From: Burkholderia ubonensis
Lineage (GTDB): Bacteria > Pseudomonadota > Gammaproteobacteria > Burkholderiales > Burkholderiaceae
Assembly (NCBI RefSeq): GCF_902833085.1
Contig: NZ_CADFEB010000001.1
Location: 1 to 64,000 of the forward strand
Direction: 5' to 3'
DNA: 64,000 nucleotides
The notes below the pieces were generated by a model. That model did no database searches. It was not told the DNA's origin and saw nothing but the letters and a program-made list of their open reading frames with translations. Below are positions 26,777 through 35,751 of this stretch, one piece after another. The position numbers were made by a program, and so were the translations under genes. Every line of letters begins with the position of its first letter. The stretch's first letter is position 1.

Positions 26777-27103
26777 GATCGGCGCGGCTCCTTCCACGTG
26801 GATCGCGCCGCGCGCCATGCGGCGGCGCCTGCCCGCCCGGCGCGATGGCGACCAGCGCCGGGCGGCCCGATCCCATCCTACGCCCGCGGCGCCGTCCGTG
26901 CAGAAGGCCGGCCGAACGCACGTGCGCTGACCGTTGTCGGCGTGCACCGGCCCGCGACATGCAACGGTCGTGCCGGAACGCGGGCGGCGACGCCCGCCGG
27001 CCGACGGCGCGACGATCGGTCCGCACGGCGTCCGGCACGACACCTTCAGTATGGACCGCGGCAGCGCGATTGCATTACCGGGATCGATTCGTGCGCCTCG
27101 CCG
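26777..27103. other. 327-base intergenic region
   Basis: This region lies between polX and the end of the next minus-strand gene. It contains AAGGAG just upstream of polX and a loose inverted repeat (GACCGTTG answered by CAACGGTC) around 26930-26970. The upstream in-frame extension of polX across it is arginine rich and rejected as coding. Confidence 0.45.
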
Positions 27104-29350
27104 TCACGCCGCGTCGCGATCGGCCAGCGCCTTGATCGCGGCCGCATGGCCGCGCGCCTGCAGCTCGGCGATCGTCGTGGCGGAAAAATCGTAGTCGGTG
27201 ACGAACGACACCGGCCCGGTGCGCTGCAGCGCGATCCGCTCGACGCGGATCGGCGCGCGGTTGCCCATCAGCCGGATGTAGAGCGGCATTTGCCGGATCG
27301 CGCTGGCGGCCGGCTCATCGACGTGCGTCATGATGTTGCCGACGAGATCGCTGAAGTCGTTCGCGTACTCCTCGAAACGCAGGTCGCTGCGCACGCGGTC
27401 CATGTAGCTGATCTCCTCGCGCCGCAGCATCACCTCGACGAGGTTTTCCGGCATCCGCTTGCTGCCGCTGAACAGGTCGACGATGAAGATCCGCCCGCCG
27501 ATCCGGCCGCAGCGCTCGACGATCAGGTCGAGCGGCGAATTGCTGACGATGCCGCCGTCCCAGTACGCATGCCCGTCGAGCTTCGTCCACGGGATGCCAG
27601 GCGGCAGGCTGCCGCTCGCCAGCAGATGCTCGGGCGTCAGCCGGTCGACGTAGCTGTCGAAAATGCGCGGCTCGCCGCTCTTCACGTCGACCGCGCTGAT
27701 CAAGAGGCGCGTCGGGCTCGAACCGAGCCCAGCGAAATCAACATACTTTTCGATCAGCTTCACGATCGGACGCGCGTCGTACAGGCTCGTCCCGCGGCCG
27801 TAGAGCCAGTCGAGGCCGCTCAGCGGATTCCACCAGCGCGGCTCAAGGAAATTGGGCACCCCGAACCACAACACGTAGGCTGACACCAGCATCTGGTGCC
27901 AGCGCGGGTCGCCCGTCGACGGCAGCGGAATCGCCAGCTCGCGCCAGAACGCGTCGAGCGCGCGCGACGGCGCCTTCGGATGGCTCGCGATGATCGCGCC
28001 GTTGAACGCGCCGATCGACACGGCCGACACCACGTCCGGCCGGATGCCGTGCTCGTCGAGCGCCCGCACGGCGCCGCATTCGAACGCGCCGAGCGCGCCG
28101 CCGCCCTGCAGGATCAGCAGCGTCTGCACCGGCAGCCGGTCGAGCTGGAAACGGACATCCTGCAGGCGCACACGCTCCGCCTTCAGGTCGAGCCGCATCG
28201 AGATCGCATCGGCCAGCGACGCGATGCTCGCGGGCGGCTGCCCGACCGCGAACGCGGCGCACAGCGCGTCGCCCTTCAGGTACAGCAGCGCATACGGGCC
28301 GTCGCCGAGCGTGCCGCGCTCGATCGTCTCCGTCGCGCCGCGCAGGTCGCCGAGAAAGTTGTAGGTCAGGCCGAACACGTCGCCGAAGAAGATCGACACG
28401 TCGCGATACGGCACCGGCCGCCCGGCCATGTTGTGCGCGGCGATCCTGCCCTGCCGCATCGCGTTGTCCCAGTGCTCGATGCGGCGCCGCGCGCCGAACA
28501 CCGGATCGGGAAAATTCGCGACGTCCCCCGCCGCGTAGATGTGCGGATCGGCGCTGCGCAGGAACGCGTCGACTTCGATGCCGTCGCCGATCGGCAGGCC
28601 GCTGTCCGCGAGAAAATCGCAGTTCGGCGTCACGCCGATCGCAATGAGCGCGAGGTCGCACGGCAAGGTCGCGCCGTCGCTCGTCAGCGCCGCTTCGACG
28701 CGGCCTTCGCCGATCAGCGCGCGCAACTCGCAGCCGGTTCGCACCGCGATGCCGCGCGCCGCGCAGCACGCCGCGAAGAAGCGCGACAGCACGGGCGCCT
28801 GCAGCATCGGCATCACGTCCGGCTCGCGCTCGATCAGCGTCACGTGCACGCCGCGCGCCTGCAGCGTCGCGGCGACCTCGACGCCGATGAAGCCCGCGCC
28901 CAGGATCACGACCCGCTGCGCGCGCTCGGCTTCGCGTCGCAGCGCCAGCATATCGGCCAGCGTATGCAGGCAATGCACGCCGCCGAGCTCGAGGCCCGGC
29001 AGCGACGGCAAACACGGCGACGTGCCGGTCGCGATCAGCAGCTTTCCGTAGTGGAATTCGCCCTGTGTATCGGTGCGCACGATGCGCGCATGCCGATCGA
29101 CGTGCGTCGCGCGCGCGCCGAGCAGCAGCGCGATCCGCTGCTGCTCGTAGAACACCGCGTCGTGCAGGATGATGCCGGTCGCGCCATCGCCGACATCCGG
29201 CAGTTTCGTGAGCGGCGGACGGCGATACGGCGGCACCGGCTCGCCGCACAGCATCGTGATGGTGGCCGCGTCGTCTTCACGGCGCAGCGTCTGCACGGCC
29301 GTCGCGCACGCGACCCCGCCGCCGATCGCCAGATAGCCGACTTCCCGCAT
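27104..29350 (-). CDS. Fusion of pyridine-nucleotide reductase and patatin-like phospholipase
   Basis: A 748-residue two-domain protein. Residues 1-400 form a ferredoxin-reductase-like flavoenzyme with an FAD-binding start (AIGGGVACATAV), a second Rossmann motif (LGAGFIGVEVA, 150-160) and the late AGDVANFPDP. Residues 408-745 form a patatin hydrolase: oxyanion GGGALGAFECG (416-426), nucleophile Ser445 in AVSIGAFNGA and the Asp598 dyad partner in DGG, followed by a DUF3734-like tail (FSGSKRMPENLVEV). The first glycine of GxSxG is Ala here. The stand-alone forms act on NAD(P)H redox partners and on membrane lipids respectively; their fusion is unusual. The gene is preceded by a DksA-like gene. 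Confidence 0.85.
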   Translation of the reverse strand: MREVGYLAIGGGVACATAVQTLRREDDAATITMLCGEPVPPYRRPPLTKLPDVGDGATGIILHDAVFYEQQRIALLLGARATHVDRHARIVRTDTQGEFHYGKLLIATGTSPCLPSLPGLELGGVHCLHTLADMLALRREAERAQRVVILGAGFIGVEVAATLQARGVHVTLIEREPDVMPMLQAPVLSRFFAACCAARGIAVRTGCELRALIGEGRVEAALTSDGATLPCDLALIAIGVTPNCDFLADSGLPIGDGIEVDAFLRSADPHIYAAGDVANFPDPVFGARRRIEHWDNAMRQGRIAAHNMAGRPVPYRDVSIFFGDVFGLTYNFLGDLRGATETIERGTLGDGPYALLYLKGDALCAAFAVGQPPASIASLADAISMRLDLKAERVRLQDVRFQLDRLPVQTLLILQGGGALGAFECGAVRALDEHGIRPDVVSAVSIGAFNGAIIASHPKAPSRALDAFWRELAIPLPSTGDPRWHQMLVSAYVLWFGVPNFLEPRWWNPLSGLDWLYGRGTSLYDARPIVKLIEKYVDFAGLGSSPTRLLISAVDVKSGEPRIFDSYVDRLTPEHLLASGSLPPGIPWTKLDGHAYWDGGIVSNSPLDLIVERCGRIGGRIFIVDLFSGSKRMPENLVEVMLRREEISYMDRVRSDLRFEEYANDFSDLVGNIMTHVDEPAASAIRQMPLYIRLMGNRAPIRVERIALQRTGPVSFVTDYDFSATTIAELQARGHAAAIKALADRDAA

Positions 29351-29401
29351 CGCGTCCCCCGGTTGCGCCGCCGTGCGCCGGCGCGTGAACGAGGCATGGC
29401 G

Positions 29402-29794
29402 TCAGAGCGACGCGCGTGTGCCCGTCGCGTAGCGCCGTTCGTGCAGCTTCTGGCAATAGGCGCAGCGCTCCGCGGTCGGCCGCGCGAGCAGGCGTTCGTA
29501 GTCGACGGGCGCGTCGCAGTCCACGCAATCGCCGTAGCTGCCGTCACGCATCCGCTGCAATGCGCGCGCGACCGCGCGCAACTCCGCCAGCTTCATGCCG
29601 ATCAGCGCATGATCGACGTCGACGAACAGATCGGCGTTTGCTTCGTCGCCCTCGTCGGGCGCCGCGCCGGCCAGGTCCGCATACGACTCCGACGCGCGCT
29701 GGTGCTCGCTCGCGCGAATCTCCGCACGCAGCGTCTGCTCGCTCTCGGTCAACCGTCGATGCAGGGTTTGCCATTCGCGTTCGTCGAGCGCCAT
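29402..29794 (-). CDS. DksA/TraR-family C4 zinc-finger protein
   Basis: A 130-residue protein with a coiled N-terminal half (about 5-85) and a C4 zinc finger formed by Cys90, Cys93, Cys111 and Cys114. Family members bind the secondary channel of RNA polymerase and alter transcription in stringent or stress conditions. It is shorter than DksA (151 aa), and the hairpin tip ends in acidic residues (DEGDEANADLFVD, about 47-59) as in DksA-like proteins. The start is the ATG with AAGGAGA upstream. It is close to the fusion gene and may share its transcript. Confidence 0.85.
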   Translation of the reverse strand: MALDEREWQTLHRRLTESEQTLRAEIRASEHQRASESYADLAGAAPDEGDEANADLFVDVDHALIGMKLAELRAVARALQRMRDGSYGDCVDCDAPVDYERLLARPTAERCAYCQKLHERRYATGTRASL

Positions 29795-29906
29795 CGTCGT
29801 TCTCCTTGTTCGGGTTCCGCGTGTCCGCTTCGGCGTCCGATCGCAAGCATCGCCGGACGCTTCCGACGCAGCATAAACCCAATGCGCGGGCGCGTGTTGA
29901 CCGACC

Positions 29907-30245
29907 TCACGCGACGCGGGAACGGGCCTCGTTCGCAAAAAGCGGGGACCGACGCGAAATCGTTTCGCATTGGCGTGCTGCGCTGCGTGCGGCAAGCCGC
30001 CGGACTTCGCGGCTTGCGCCCTGCACGCCCGTCGACGGATGGCGGGACGTGTCGACGCCGATGCGCGCCAGCAGGCCGCAGCCCTGCGCCGTCAGCGCCG
30101 GATGCGGCGCTTCGCCCGGCGCATCGGAAACGAGTTCGACGAACGACTGCGCGACGAGCGCATCGAAATCGGGACTGAAGCAATCGACATGCTGCGGTGC
30201 GTACGCGACCAGCAGCAGCGTGGAAAATTCGTGCGGGGTCAGCAT
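29907..30245 (-). CDS. Hypothetical protein (112 aa)
   Basis: I do not recognise the family. The ATG at 30245 has GAGGAG about eight bases upstream. The N-terminal 60 residues (MLTPHEFSTLLLVAYAPQ and on) look like a small helical domain with the pattern seen in short DNA-associated or regulatory proteins. The last 40 residues are arginine- and serine-rich and probably flexible. It lies within a set of small stress-type genes. An in-frame upstream extension to 30587 overlaps other putative starts and lacks support. Confidence 0.55.
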   Translation of the reverse strand: MLTPHEFSTLLLVAYAPQHVDCFSPDFDALVAQSFVELVSDAPGEAPHPALTAQGCGLLARIGVDTSRHPSTGVQGASREVRRLAARSAARQCETISRRSPLFANEARSRVA

Positions 30246-30468
30246 CTTGACGAGCTCCTCGTGACGAATGTCGCGCCGCGCCTTCTGGCACGAAAGTGAC
30301 GGCGCGAACCGTGCTGCGCAGTTTGACGGGAATGATTTCCGCGGAACAGTGAGTGCTTTCCACGACATCGGAATGGCCGACGATATGCTTGTCGCCGCAC
30401 AGGTTTCACCCCGCATTCGACGATCGCGCTGCATTTCGCAAGTCGTGCATGCGACCGCATCAGGCACG

Positions 30469-30735
30469 CTAACGTTTGCGCTTTCCGCTCGCACCGTCAC
30501 GCCATTGCCTGCGGTCCAGTTCGTCGAGACGATCGCCCAGCATCTGCGCCAGCGTTGCCGCCCGGCTGCCCGCACGCACCCGCGCACGGATCGCGTCGAG
30601 GCGCGCGCGCCAATACGCGGGGTGCATCACCGAGGTCGCGGCGACCGGCCGGTCGCGGACATCGACGCGGGACAGCTCGTCGATCATCGCCGCGACATGC
30701 CGCAGTTCGCGCTCGTCTTCATCGTTGCATGCCAT
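30469..30735 (-). CDS. Small charged hypothetical protein (88 aa)
   Basis: A highly charged helical protein starting MACNDEDERELRHVAAMIDE and ending GASGKRKR. The start is uncertain: an in-frame ATG at 30834 would add 33 residues, but that extension is arginine rich and would move the start towards the FNR-like box. A weak GGAG precedes the shorter start. No domain is recognised; the basic tail may bind nucleic acid. Confidence 0.5.
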   Translation of the reverse strand: MACNDEDERELRHVAAMIDELSRVDVRDRPVAATSVMHPAYWRARLDAIRARVRAGSRAATLAQMLGDRLDELDRRQWRDGASGKRKR

Positions 30736-30882
30736 CGTCGGCTCCGGTGCCGACGCGCGAGTTTCGTCGTCGCGCTCGCGCGTCCTTGCCCTTGCAAGTG
30801 TAGGAACCTCGTTTGACGGAAGTCTGACCGTCAATCGTCAACCCGATGACAGGCGAAGCGCAATCGTCTGACGCACGGCGGC

Positions 30883-30896
30883 TTGAGATCGATCAA
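30883..30896. promoter_or_regulatory. FNR/ANR-like box
   Basis: TTGAGATCGATCAA matches the FNR/ANR consensus TTGAT-N4-ATCAA in nine of ten defined positions. It lies 122 bases upstream of the small membrane protein gene at 31019 and 147 bases upstream of the divergent gene ending at 30735, so it could make either oxygen responsive. Confidence 0.5.
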
Positions 30897-31018
30897 TCCC
30901 CTGCATAGAGCTGCGCCGTAGAGTGGGACGAACGGGACAGATCGCTCGCGCGGTTCGTGCGAACGAGCGCGCGAGTGCTTTTTGCGCAGGTCCTTTGCTC
31001 GACACGCGGGAGGCAGCC

Positions 31019-31192
31019 ATGGTTTTCGGCGTCATCATCTGGGTCGCGCTCGCGGCCCTCTTTCCGACGATGGTCGTGCCGACGATTCAGCACGCCATTG
31101 CGCCGTCCAGCATGCCCGTCGCGCCGGATGCGCAGCCGAAGGAGACTACTCCCGGCGCACCGCATGCCGACGCATCGGCGCCGTCGGGTTGA
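31019..31192 (+). CDS. Small single-span membrane protein (57 aa)
   Basis: A 57-residue peptide: a hydrophobic N-terminal span (MVFGVIIWVALAALFPTMVV, 1-20) followed by a proline-, alanine- and serine-rich tail. GGGAGG lies seven bases before the ATG. Small proteins of this form often associate with larger membrane complexes, but no partner is evident. The FNR-like box upstream suggests anaerobic or low-oxygen induction. Confidence 0.6.
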   Translation: MVFGVIIWVALAALFPTMVVPTIQHAIAPSSMPVAPDAQPKETTPGAPHADASAPSG

Positions 31193-32111
31193 CGGCCCTG
31201 CGCATCGTCCGCGCCGGCTTCCGATCTCATTGTCATGGACTGCCAATGAATTGGAATGCGCCCGGCGTTGCGATGCGCCGCCGGACGCTTTAATGCCGAA
31301 CGGCGTTCATTCGCTGCGGTGCGCGCCTCCGGCGCCTCATGCGCCCCTTCCCGTTCCCGAATCGACGTTGACATGACCGTGCCTGCCCCGATGGCGGCGA
31401 CGTGACCGCACGCCGCCGGCATCCCGCGGCGAGCGGGATGCGGTTTGCCGTGCCGTCAGTATGTGCGGCGCGCGATCCATCCGCTCGACCGCACAAGCGC
31501 GTTCGGGCATAGCACATCGCCGCACCTGCGCGCTGCTGGGGCGCCGTCCGCATGATCGATGCGCCGCTCGACGACTACCGCGCGCGCCATGCGGTCGCGC
31601 GCGTCGCCGACGGCCCGACCGGCGGCTCGGGCGACCTCGCGTTCGCCAATGCGGAAGACCGCGCGACCGGCGCACCAAAGCCGTGGCGCACCAGACGGCG
31701 CTGCGCACGCTCGTCCAGGACTCGGCGACCGCGCGATACGCCACGTCGCGCCGGTACTTCTTACGCCGCGCGCGACGCCCAACCGGGAACGTTGACTGCT
31801 TCTTCGGTGCTGCACACGGCGGCCGCACAAAAAATCGGACGTATCGGTATAAACACCGATGCTGTAGTCAAACTACATTCATACCATTGGTCGCTGCAGA
31901 GGATCGCTACACCCGATCCGGCGGCACGCGACCGACCTCGTGCCCGACCGGCCGCGCCTAACCGGCCGTCCCGATCCCCTGCCCGGCCCGGCATGCCGAC
32001 ACGGAAGCCACCCTGCATCGCCGGCCGGAAGCATCCGGTGCGATTCCACCGGACGCGCGCAGCTCCTGACCTCACCCGAACAACCGGCATCACGATCATG
32101 GAGACAGCAAC
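31193..32111. other. 919-base region without a supported gene
   Basis: Several open frames cross this region on both strands, but they are arginine- and alanine-rich, lack good ribosome binding sites and resemble no family I know. A short perfect inverted repeat, TGTAGT-caa-ACTACA at 31863-31877, lies about 235 bases upstream of the beta-glucosidase gene and may be an operator. The rest may be an eroded gene or a long leader. Confidence 0.4.
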
Positions 32112-34313
32112 ATGGGGGCAACTTTCTGGGCAGCCACCGCACTGGCGGCGGCTTTCTGCGGCAGCGCCTGCGCCGGCGCGGCCGATTTCGGCAACGCATC
32201 CGACAGCGTCGACACGTTCGCGTCGAGCGCCGCGCACCGGCGCGCGGATGCGCTCGTGCGCAAGATGACGCTCGACGAGAAACTCCGCTTCATTCACTCG
32301 CAGTACGAAATGTCGAAGGTGCCCGGCGGCGGCGCCGGCTACATCCAGGGCGTGCCGCGCCTCGGCATCCCCGACCTGAACATGGTCGATTCGGCGACGG
32401 GCTCGGGCAGCACGTCGCAGGCGAGCACGACCTTCCCGGCGACGCTCGCCGTCGCCGCGAGCTGGGATCGCCGCCTCGCGTACGACTACGGTGCGCAGGT
32501 CGCGATCCAGTTGCGCGCGCAAGGATTCGGGATGGGCCTCGGCGGCGGCACCAACCTCGCGCGCGAGCCGCGCGGCGGCCGGCTGTTCGAGTATCTCGGC
32601 GAGGATCCGCTGCTTGCCGGCGAGCTGCTCGCGGAACGCACGCTCGCGACGCAGCGGCACAAGGTCATCGCGACCATCAAGCATTACGCCGGCAACGAGC
32701 AGGAACACGGCCGGATGGGCGGCAACAGCCAGATCGACGAGCGCACGCTGCGCGAGCTCTACCTGCTGCCGTTCGAGATCGCCGCGAAACGCGCGCAGCC
32801 CGGCAGCGTGATGTGCAGCTACAACCGGCTGAACGGCGACTACGCGTGCGAGAACGCGCACCTGCTGAACGACGTGCTGAAAAACGAATGGGGCTTCCAG
32901 GGCCAGGTGCAGTCCGACTGGGGCGCGACGCACAGCACCGCGAAGGCGATCAACGCGGGGCTCGACGAAGAGGAAGACGTCGGGCCGAGCGTGTTCCTCA
33001 CGCCCGCGGCGGTCAAGCAGGCGATCGCGAACGGCTCGGTGTCGACGGCGCGGCTCGACGACATGGTGCGGCGCAAGCTGTTCGTGATGATCCGCACCGG
33101 CGTGATGGACGACCCGCCCAAGGGCGGCGGCGCGATCGACTTCGCGGCCGCCGGCCGGTTCGCGCAGGCGGCCGCCGAACGGTCGATCGTCCTGCTGAAG
33201 AACGACGGCAACCAGTTGCCGCTCGCCGCCGCCGCGCTCGCGCGGATCGCGGTGATCGGCGGCCATGCCGATGCGGCAGTGCTGTCGGGCGGCGGCTCCG
33301 GCAACACGCGCGACCCGGTCACGGGTTCGTTCGCGGGCTGCGGCGGTCTCGCGTTCGGCGCATCGGCCGGCTGCAGCTGGTGGCGCAACCCTTGGACGAA
33401 GGTCGACGTGCCGATCGTCGCGGCGATTCGCGCGCTCGCGCCCGCCGCGCAGGTCACGTTCGCGGGCAACAGCGACCAGCAGGCGCCGTTCCGTGCGTAC
33501 ACGCAGCAGGAGATCGACCAGGCCGCCGCGCTCGCCGCTCGCTCCGACGTCGCGATCGTCGTGGTCGCGCAGCCGGCCGGCGAAGACTTCGGCGACCTGC
33601 AGAGCCTCGGCCTCGCGAATCCGTCGAACCAGGACGCGCTCGTCGACGCCGTCGCGCGCGCGAATCCGCATACGGTCGTCGTGGTCCAGAGCGGCAATCC
33701 GGTGCTGATGCCGTGGAAGGACCGCGTCGCCGCGATCGTCGAGGCGTGGTACCCGGGCGAAGGCGGCGGCAACGCGATCGCGAACGTGCTGTTCGGCAAG
33801 GTCAACCCGTCCGGCAGGCTGCCCGTCACGTTCCCCGCGCGCGACCAGGACACGCCGACCTGGAAAGCGGGCGGCGCATTCGACAACGATCCCGTTTACG
33901 CGGAACGGCTGAACATGGGCTATCGCTGGTACGACGCGAACAACATCAAGCCGATGTTCGAGTTCGGCTACGGCCTGTCGTACACGCACTTCTCGTACTC
34001 GGGCTTGTCCGTGTCGCGGCAGCGAGACGGCTCGCTCGGCGTGTCGTTCACCGTGCGCAACGACGGGCCAGTGGCCGGCGCGGACGTGCCTCAGGTGTAC
34101 GTCGGCGTGCCGTACAAGGATGAGCCGCCGCGCCGGCTGGTCGGCTGGGAGAAGATCGACCTGAACCCGGGTGAAGCGCGGCGCGTACGCATCACCGTCC
34201 CGCCGCGGATGCAGAGCGTGTGGGACGCCTCGCGCAACGGCTGGCGCTACGTGCCGGGCGGGACGGTGTTCGTCGGCGCGTCGTCGCGCGACATCCGGCT
34301 GCAAGGGAGCTGA
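32112..34313 (+). CDS. Glycoside hydrolase family 3 beta-glucosidase, exported
   Basis: A 733-residue enzyme with a signal peptide of about 23 residues (cleavage near AGA-A). The N-terminal GH3 barrel carries KHYAGNE (190-196) and the nucleophile Asp269 in QSDWGA. The second alpha/beta domain (about 370-590) contains VVVAQPAGEDFGD and the WYPGEGGG loop. The C-terminal fibronectin-III-like domain begins around 640. It hydrolyses terminal beta-linked glucose (or xylose) in the periplasm or outside. It stands alone, with no sugar transporter next to it. Confidence 0.93.
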   Translation: MGATFWAATALAAAFCGSACAGAADFGNASDSVDTFASSAAHRRADALVRKMTLDEKLRFIHSQYEMSKVPGGGAGYIQGVPRLGIPDLNMVDSATGSGSTSQASTTFPATLAVAASWDRRLAYDYGAQVAIQLRAQGFGMGLGGGTNLAREPRGGRLFEYLGEDPLLAGELLAERTLATQRHKVIATIKHYAGNEQEHGRMGGNSQIDERTLRELYLLPFEIAAKRAQPGSVMCSYNRLNGDYACENAHLLNDVLKNEWGFQGQVQSDWGATHSTAKAINAGLDEEEDVGPSVFLTPAAVKQAIANGSVSTARLDDMVRRKLFVMIRTGVMDDPPKGGGAIDFAAAGRFAQAAAERSIVLLKNDGNQLPLAAAALARIAVIGGHADAAVLSGGGSGNTRDPVTGSFAGCGGLAFGASAGCSWWRNPWTKVDVPIVAAIRALAPAAQVTFAGNSDQQAPFRAYTQQEIDQAAALAARSDVAIVVVAQPAGEDFGDLQSLGLANPSNQDALVDAVARANPHTVVVVQSGNPVLMPWKDRVAAIVEAWYPGEGGGNAIANVLFGKVNPSGRLPVTFPARDQDTPTWKAGGAFDNDPVYAERLNMGYRWYDANNIKPMFEFGYGLSYTHFSYSGLSVSRQRDGSLGVSFTVRNDGPVAGADVPQVYVGVPYKDEPPRRLVGWEKIDLNPGEARRVRITVPPRMQSVWDASRNGWRYVPGGTVFVGASSRDIRLQGS

Positions 34314-34444
34314 GCGCCCGACGCAGCGACGCCCGACGTATCGACGCCCGACGCGTTTTCGCGTGCGGTAATACACTTGCGAGGGTTCGCCGCGCGTGCG
34401 CGCGCGGCGAACGTCCAACCGGAAAATCGCAAGGAGCATCAGCA

Positions 34445-35425
34445 ATGGAATATGTCAGGCTCGGTTCCACAGGGCTGCAGGTTTCGCGTCTGTGTCTCGG
34501 CTGCATGACTTACGGCGTGCCCGAACGGGGCACGCATCCGTGGACGCTCGACGAAGCCGCGAGCCGTCCCTTCATCCGCCAGGCGCTCGACGCCGGCATC
34601 AACTTCTTCGACACCGCCAACATGTATTCGGACGGCACGTCCGAAGAGATCGTCGGCCGCGCGCTGCGCGACTTCGCGAAGCGCGACGACGTCGTGATCG
34701 CGACCAAGGTGTTCTACCGCATGCGCCCCGGCCCGAATGGCGCGGGCCTGTCGCGCAAGGCCATCCTCACCGAGATCGACCAGAGCCTCAAGCGTCTCGG
34801 CACCGATTACGTCGATCTGTACCAGATCCATCGCTGGGACTATCACACGCCGATCGAGGAGACGCTCGAAGCGCTGCACGACGTCGTGAAGGCCGGCAAG
34901 GCGCGCTATATCGGCGCGTCGTCGATGCACGCGTGGCAGTTCAGCAAGGCGCTCTACACGTCGAAACTGAACGGCTGGACGCAGTTCGTCAGCATGCAGG
35001 ATCACCTGAACCTGCTGTATCGCGAGGAAGAGCGCGAGATGCTGCCGCTGTGCGCCGACCAGGGCATCGCGGTGCTGCCGTGGAGCCCGCTCGCGCGCGG
35101 CCGGCTCACGCGCGACTGGGATGAGTCGAGCGAGCGGCTGCAGAGCGACGTTTACGGCAAGACGCTTTACGACGCGTATGCCGACAGCGATCGCGCGGTC
35201 GTCGAAGCCGTCGCGACGATCGCGCGTGCGCGCAACGTGCCGCGCGCGCAGGTGGCGCTCGCGTGGCTGCTGCAGAAGTCCGGGGTGACCGCGCCGATCA
35301 TCGGGGCGTCGAAGGCCCGGCATCTCGATGACGCGGTCGCGGCGCTGTCGCTCGAACTGAGCGCCGAGGAACTCGCGGCGCTCGACGCGCCGTACGTGCC
35401 GCACGCGGTCGCGGGGCACGATTAA
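34445..35425 (+). CDS. Aldo/keto reductase (YajO-like)
   Basis: A 326-residue NADPH-dependent aldo/keto reductase of the YajO/Tas-like group. The catalytic tetrad is complete: Asp56 and Tyr61 in FDTANMYSDG, Lys88 in IATKVFY and His129 in YQIHRWD. The C-terminal cofactor pocket PIIGASKARHLDDA is present. AAGGAGCATCAGC precedes the ATG; an upstream in-frame extension through the intergenic spacer is rejected. The physiological substrate is not clear from context. Confidence 0.9.
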   Translation: MEYVRLGSTGLQVSRLCLGCMTYGVPERGTHPWTLDEAASRPFIRQALDAGINFFDTANMYSDGTSEEIVGRALRDFAKRDDVVIATKVFYRMRPGPNGAGLSRKAILTEIDQSLKRLGTDYVDLYQIHRWDYHTPIEETLEALHDVVKAGKARYIGASSMHAWQFSKALYTSKLNGWTQFVSMQDHLNLLYREEEREMLPLCADQGIAVLPWSPLARGRLTRDWDESSERLQSDVYGKTLYDAYADSDRAVVEAVATIARARNVPRAQVALAWLLQKSGVTAPIIGASKARHLDDAVAALSLELSAEELAALDAPYVPHAVAGHD

Positions 35426-35751
35426 GCGGCACGCGCGCGCCCGGCGACTGCATCCGATGCCGATGCCGGCCGCGCGCCCGTGACGCCCACCGCGTCGCCG
35501 TTCTCCATTTGCGGCAGTTCATCCGATTGCCCTGAGCGCCCCGGTTTTTCCAGCCTGCGTTTTCGTTCTCGTCTGATTGGTCGGGAAAGCGCCAACCGGT
35601 ATTCTTGCTTTTTCCGATGCGGCTTAGGCGCGGGCGCTCAGCGATGGTCGGTGGGCGCGGCCATATGTTTCATGAGCGAGTTGCAGTTCGAGAACGCTGC
35701 CATATGCGGGCGTTGAGCGTCCGCTCCTAAGCCTTGCTTCAACGAAAGCGG
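35426..35751. other. Intergenic region with long inverted repeat
   Basis: The 326 bases between two convergent genes contain no gene, but hold a 113-bp imperfect inverted repeat at 35621-35733 (separate entry). The segment 35540-35620 is AT richer than its surroundings. Confidence 0.55.
35621..35733. repeat. 113-bp imperfect inverted repeat
   Basis: The left arm (35621-35643, starting GGCTTAGGCGCGG) and right arm (35710-35733, ending CGCTCCTAAGCC) are reverse complements apart from about three mismatches over 22 bases. The 66-base interior carries two copies of CATATG near its ends. It could be a bidirectional terminator, a structured small RNA or a miniature mobile repeat. It lacks the core motifs of an integron attC site on the left side and a T-run. 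Confidence 0.6.

Noticed and set aside
31337..31830. Possible gene in the long gap before the beta-glucosidase
   Set aside because: Open frames exist on both strands but are Arg/Ala rich without a good ribosome site or recognisable family, so the region is described as gene free.
34317..34360. Tandem repeat of GACGCCCGACG after the beta-glucosidase
   Set aside because: Only two imperfect copies; probably chance in GC-rich spacer.
35621..35733. Integron attC site
   Set aside because: A GTTRRRY-like core is present on the right (GTTGAGC), but the matching RYYYAAC core is missing on the left and no integrase or cassette is near.
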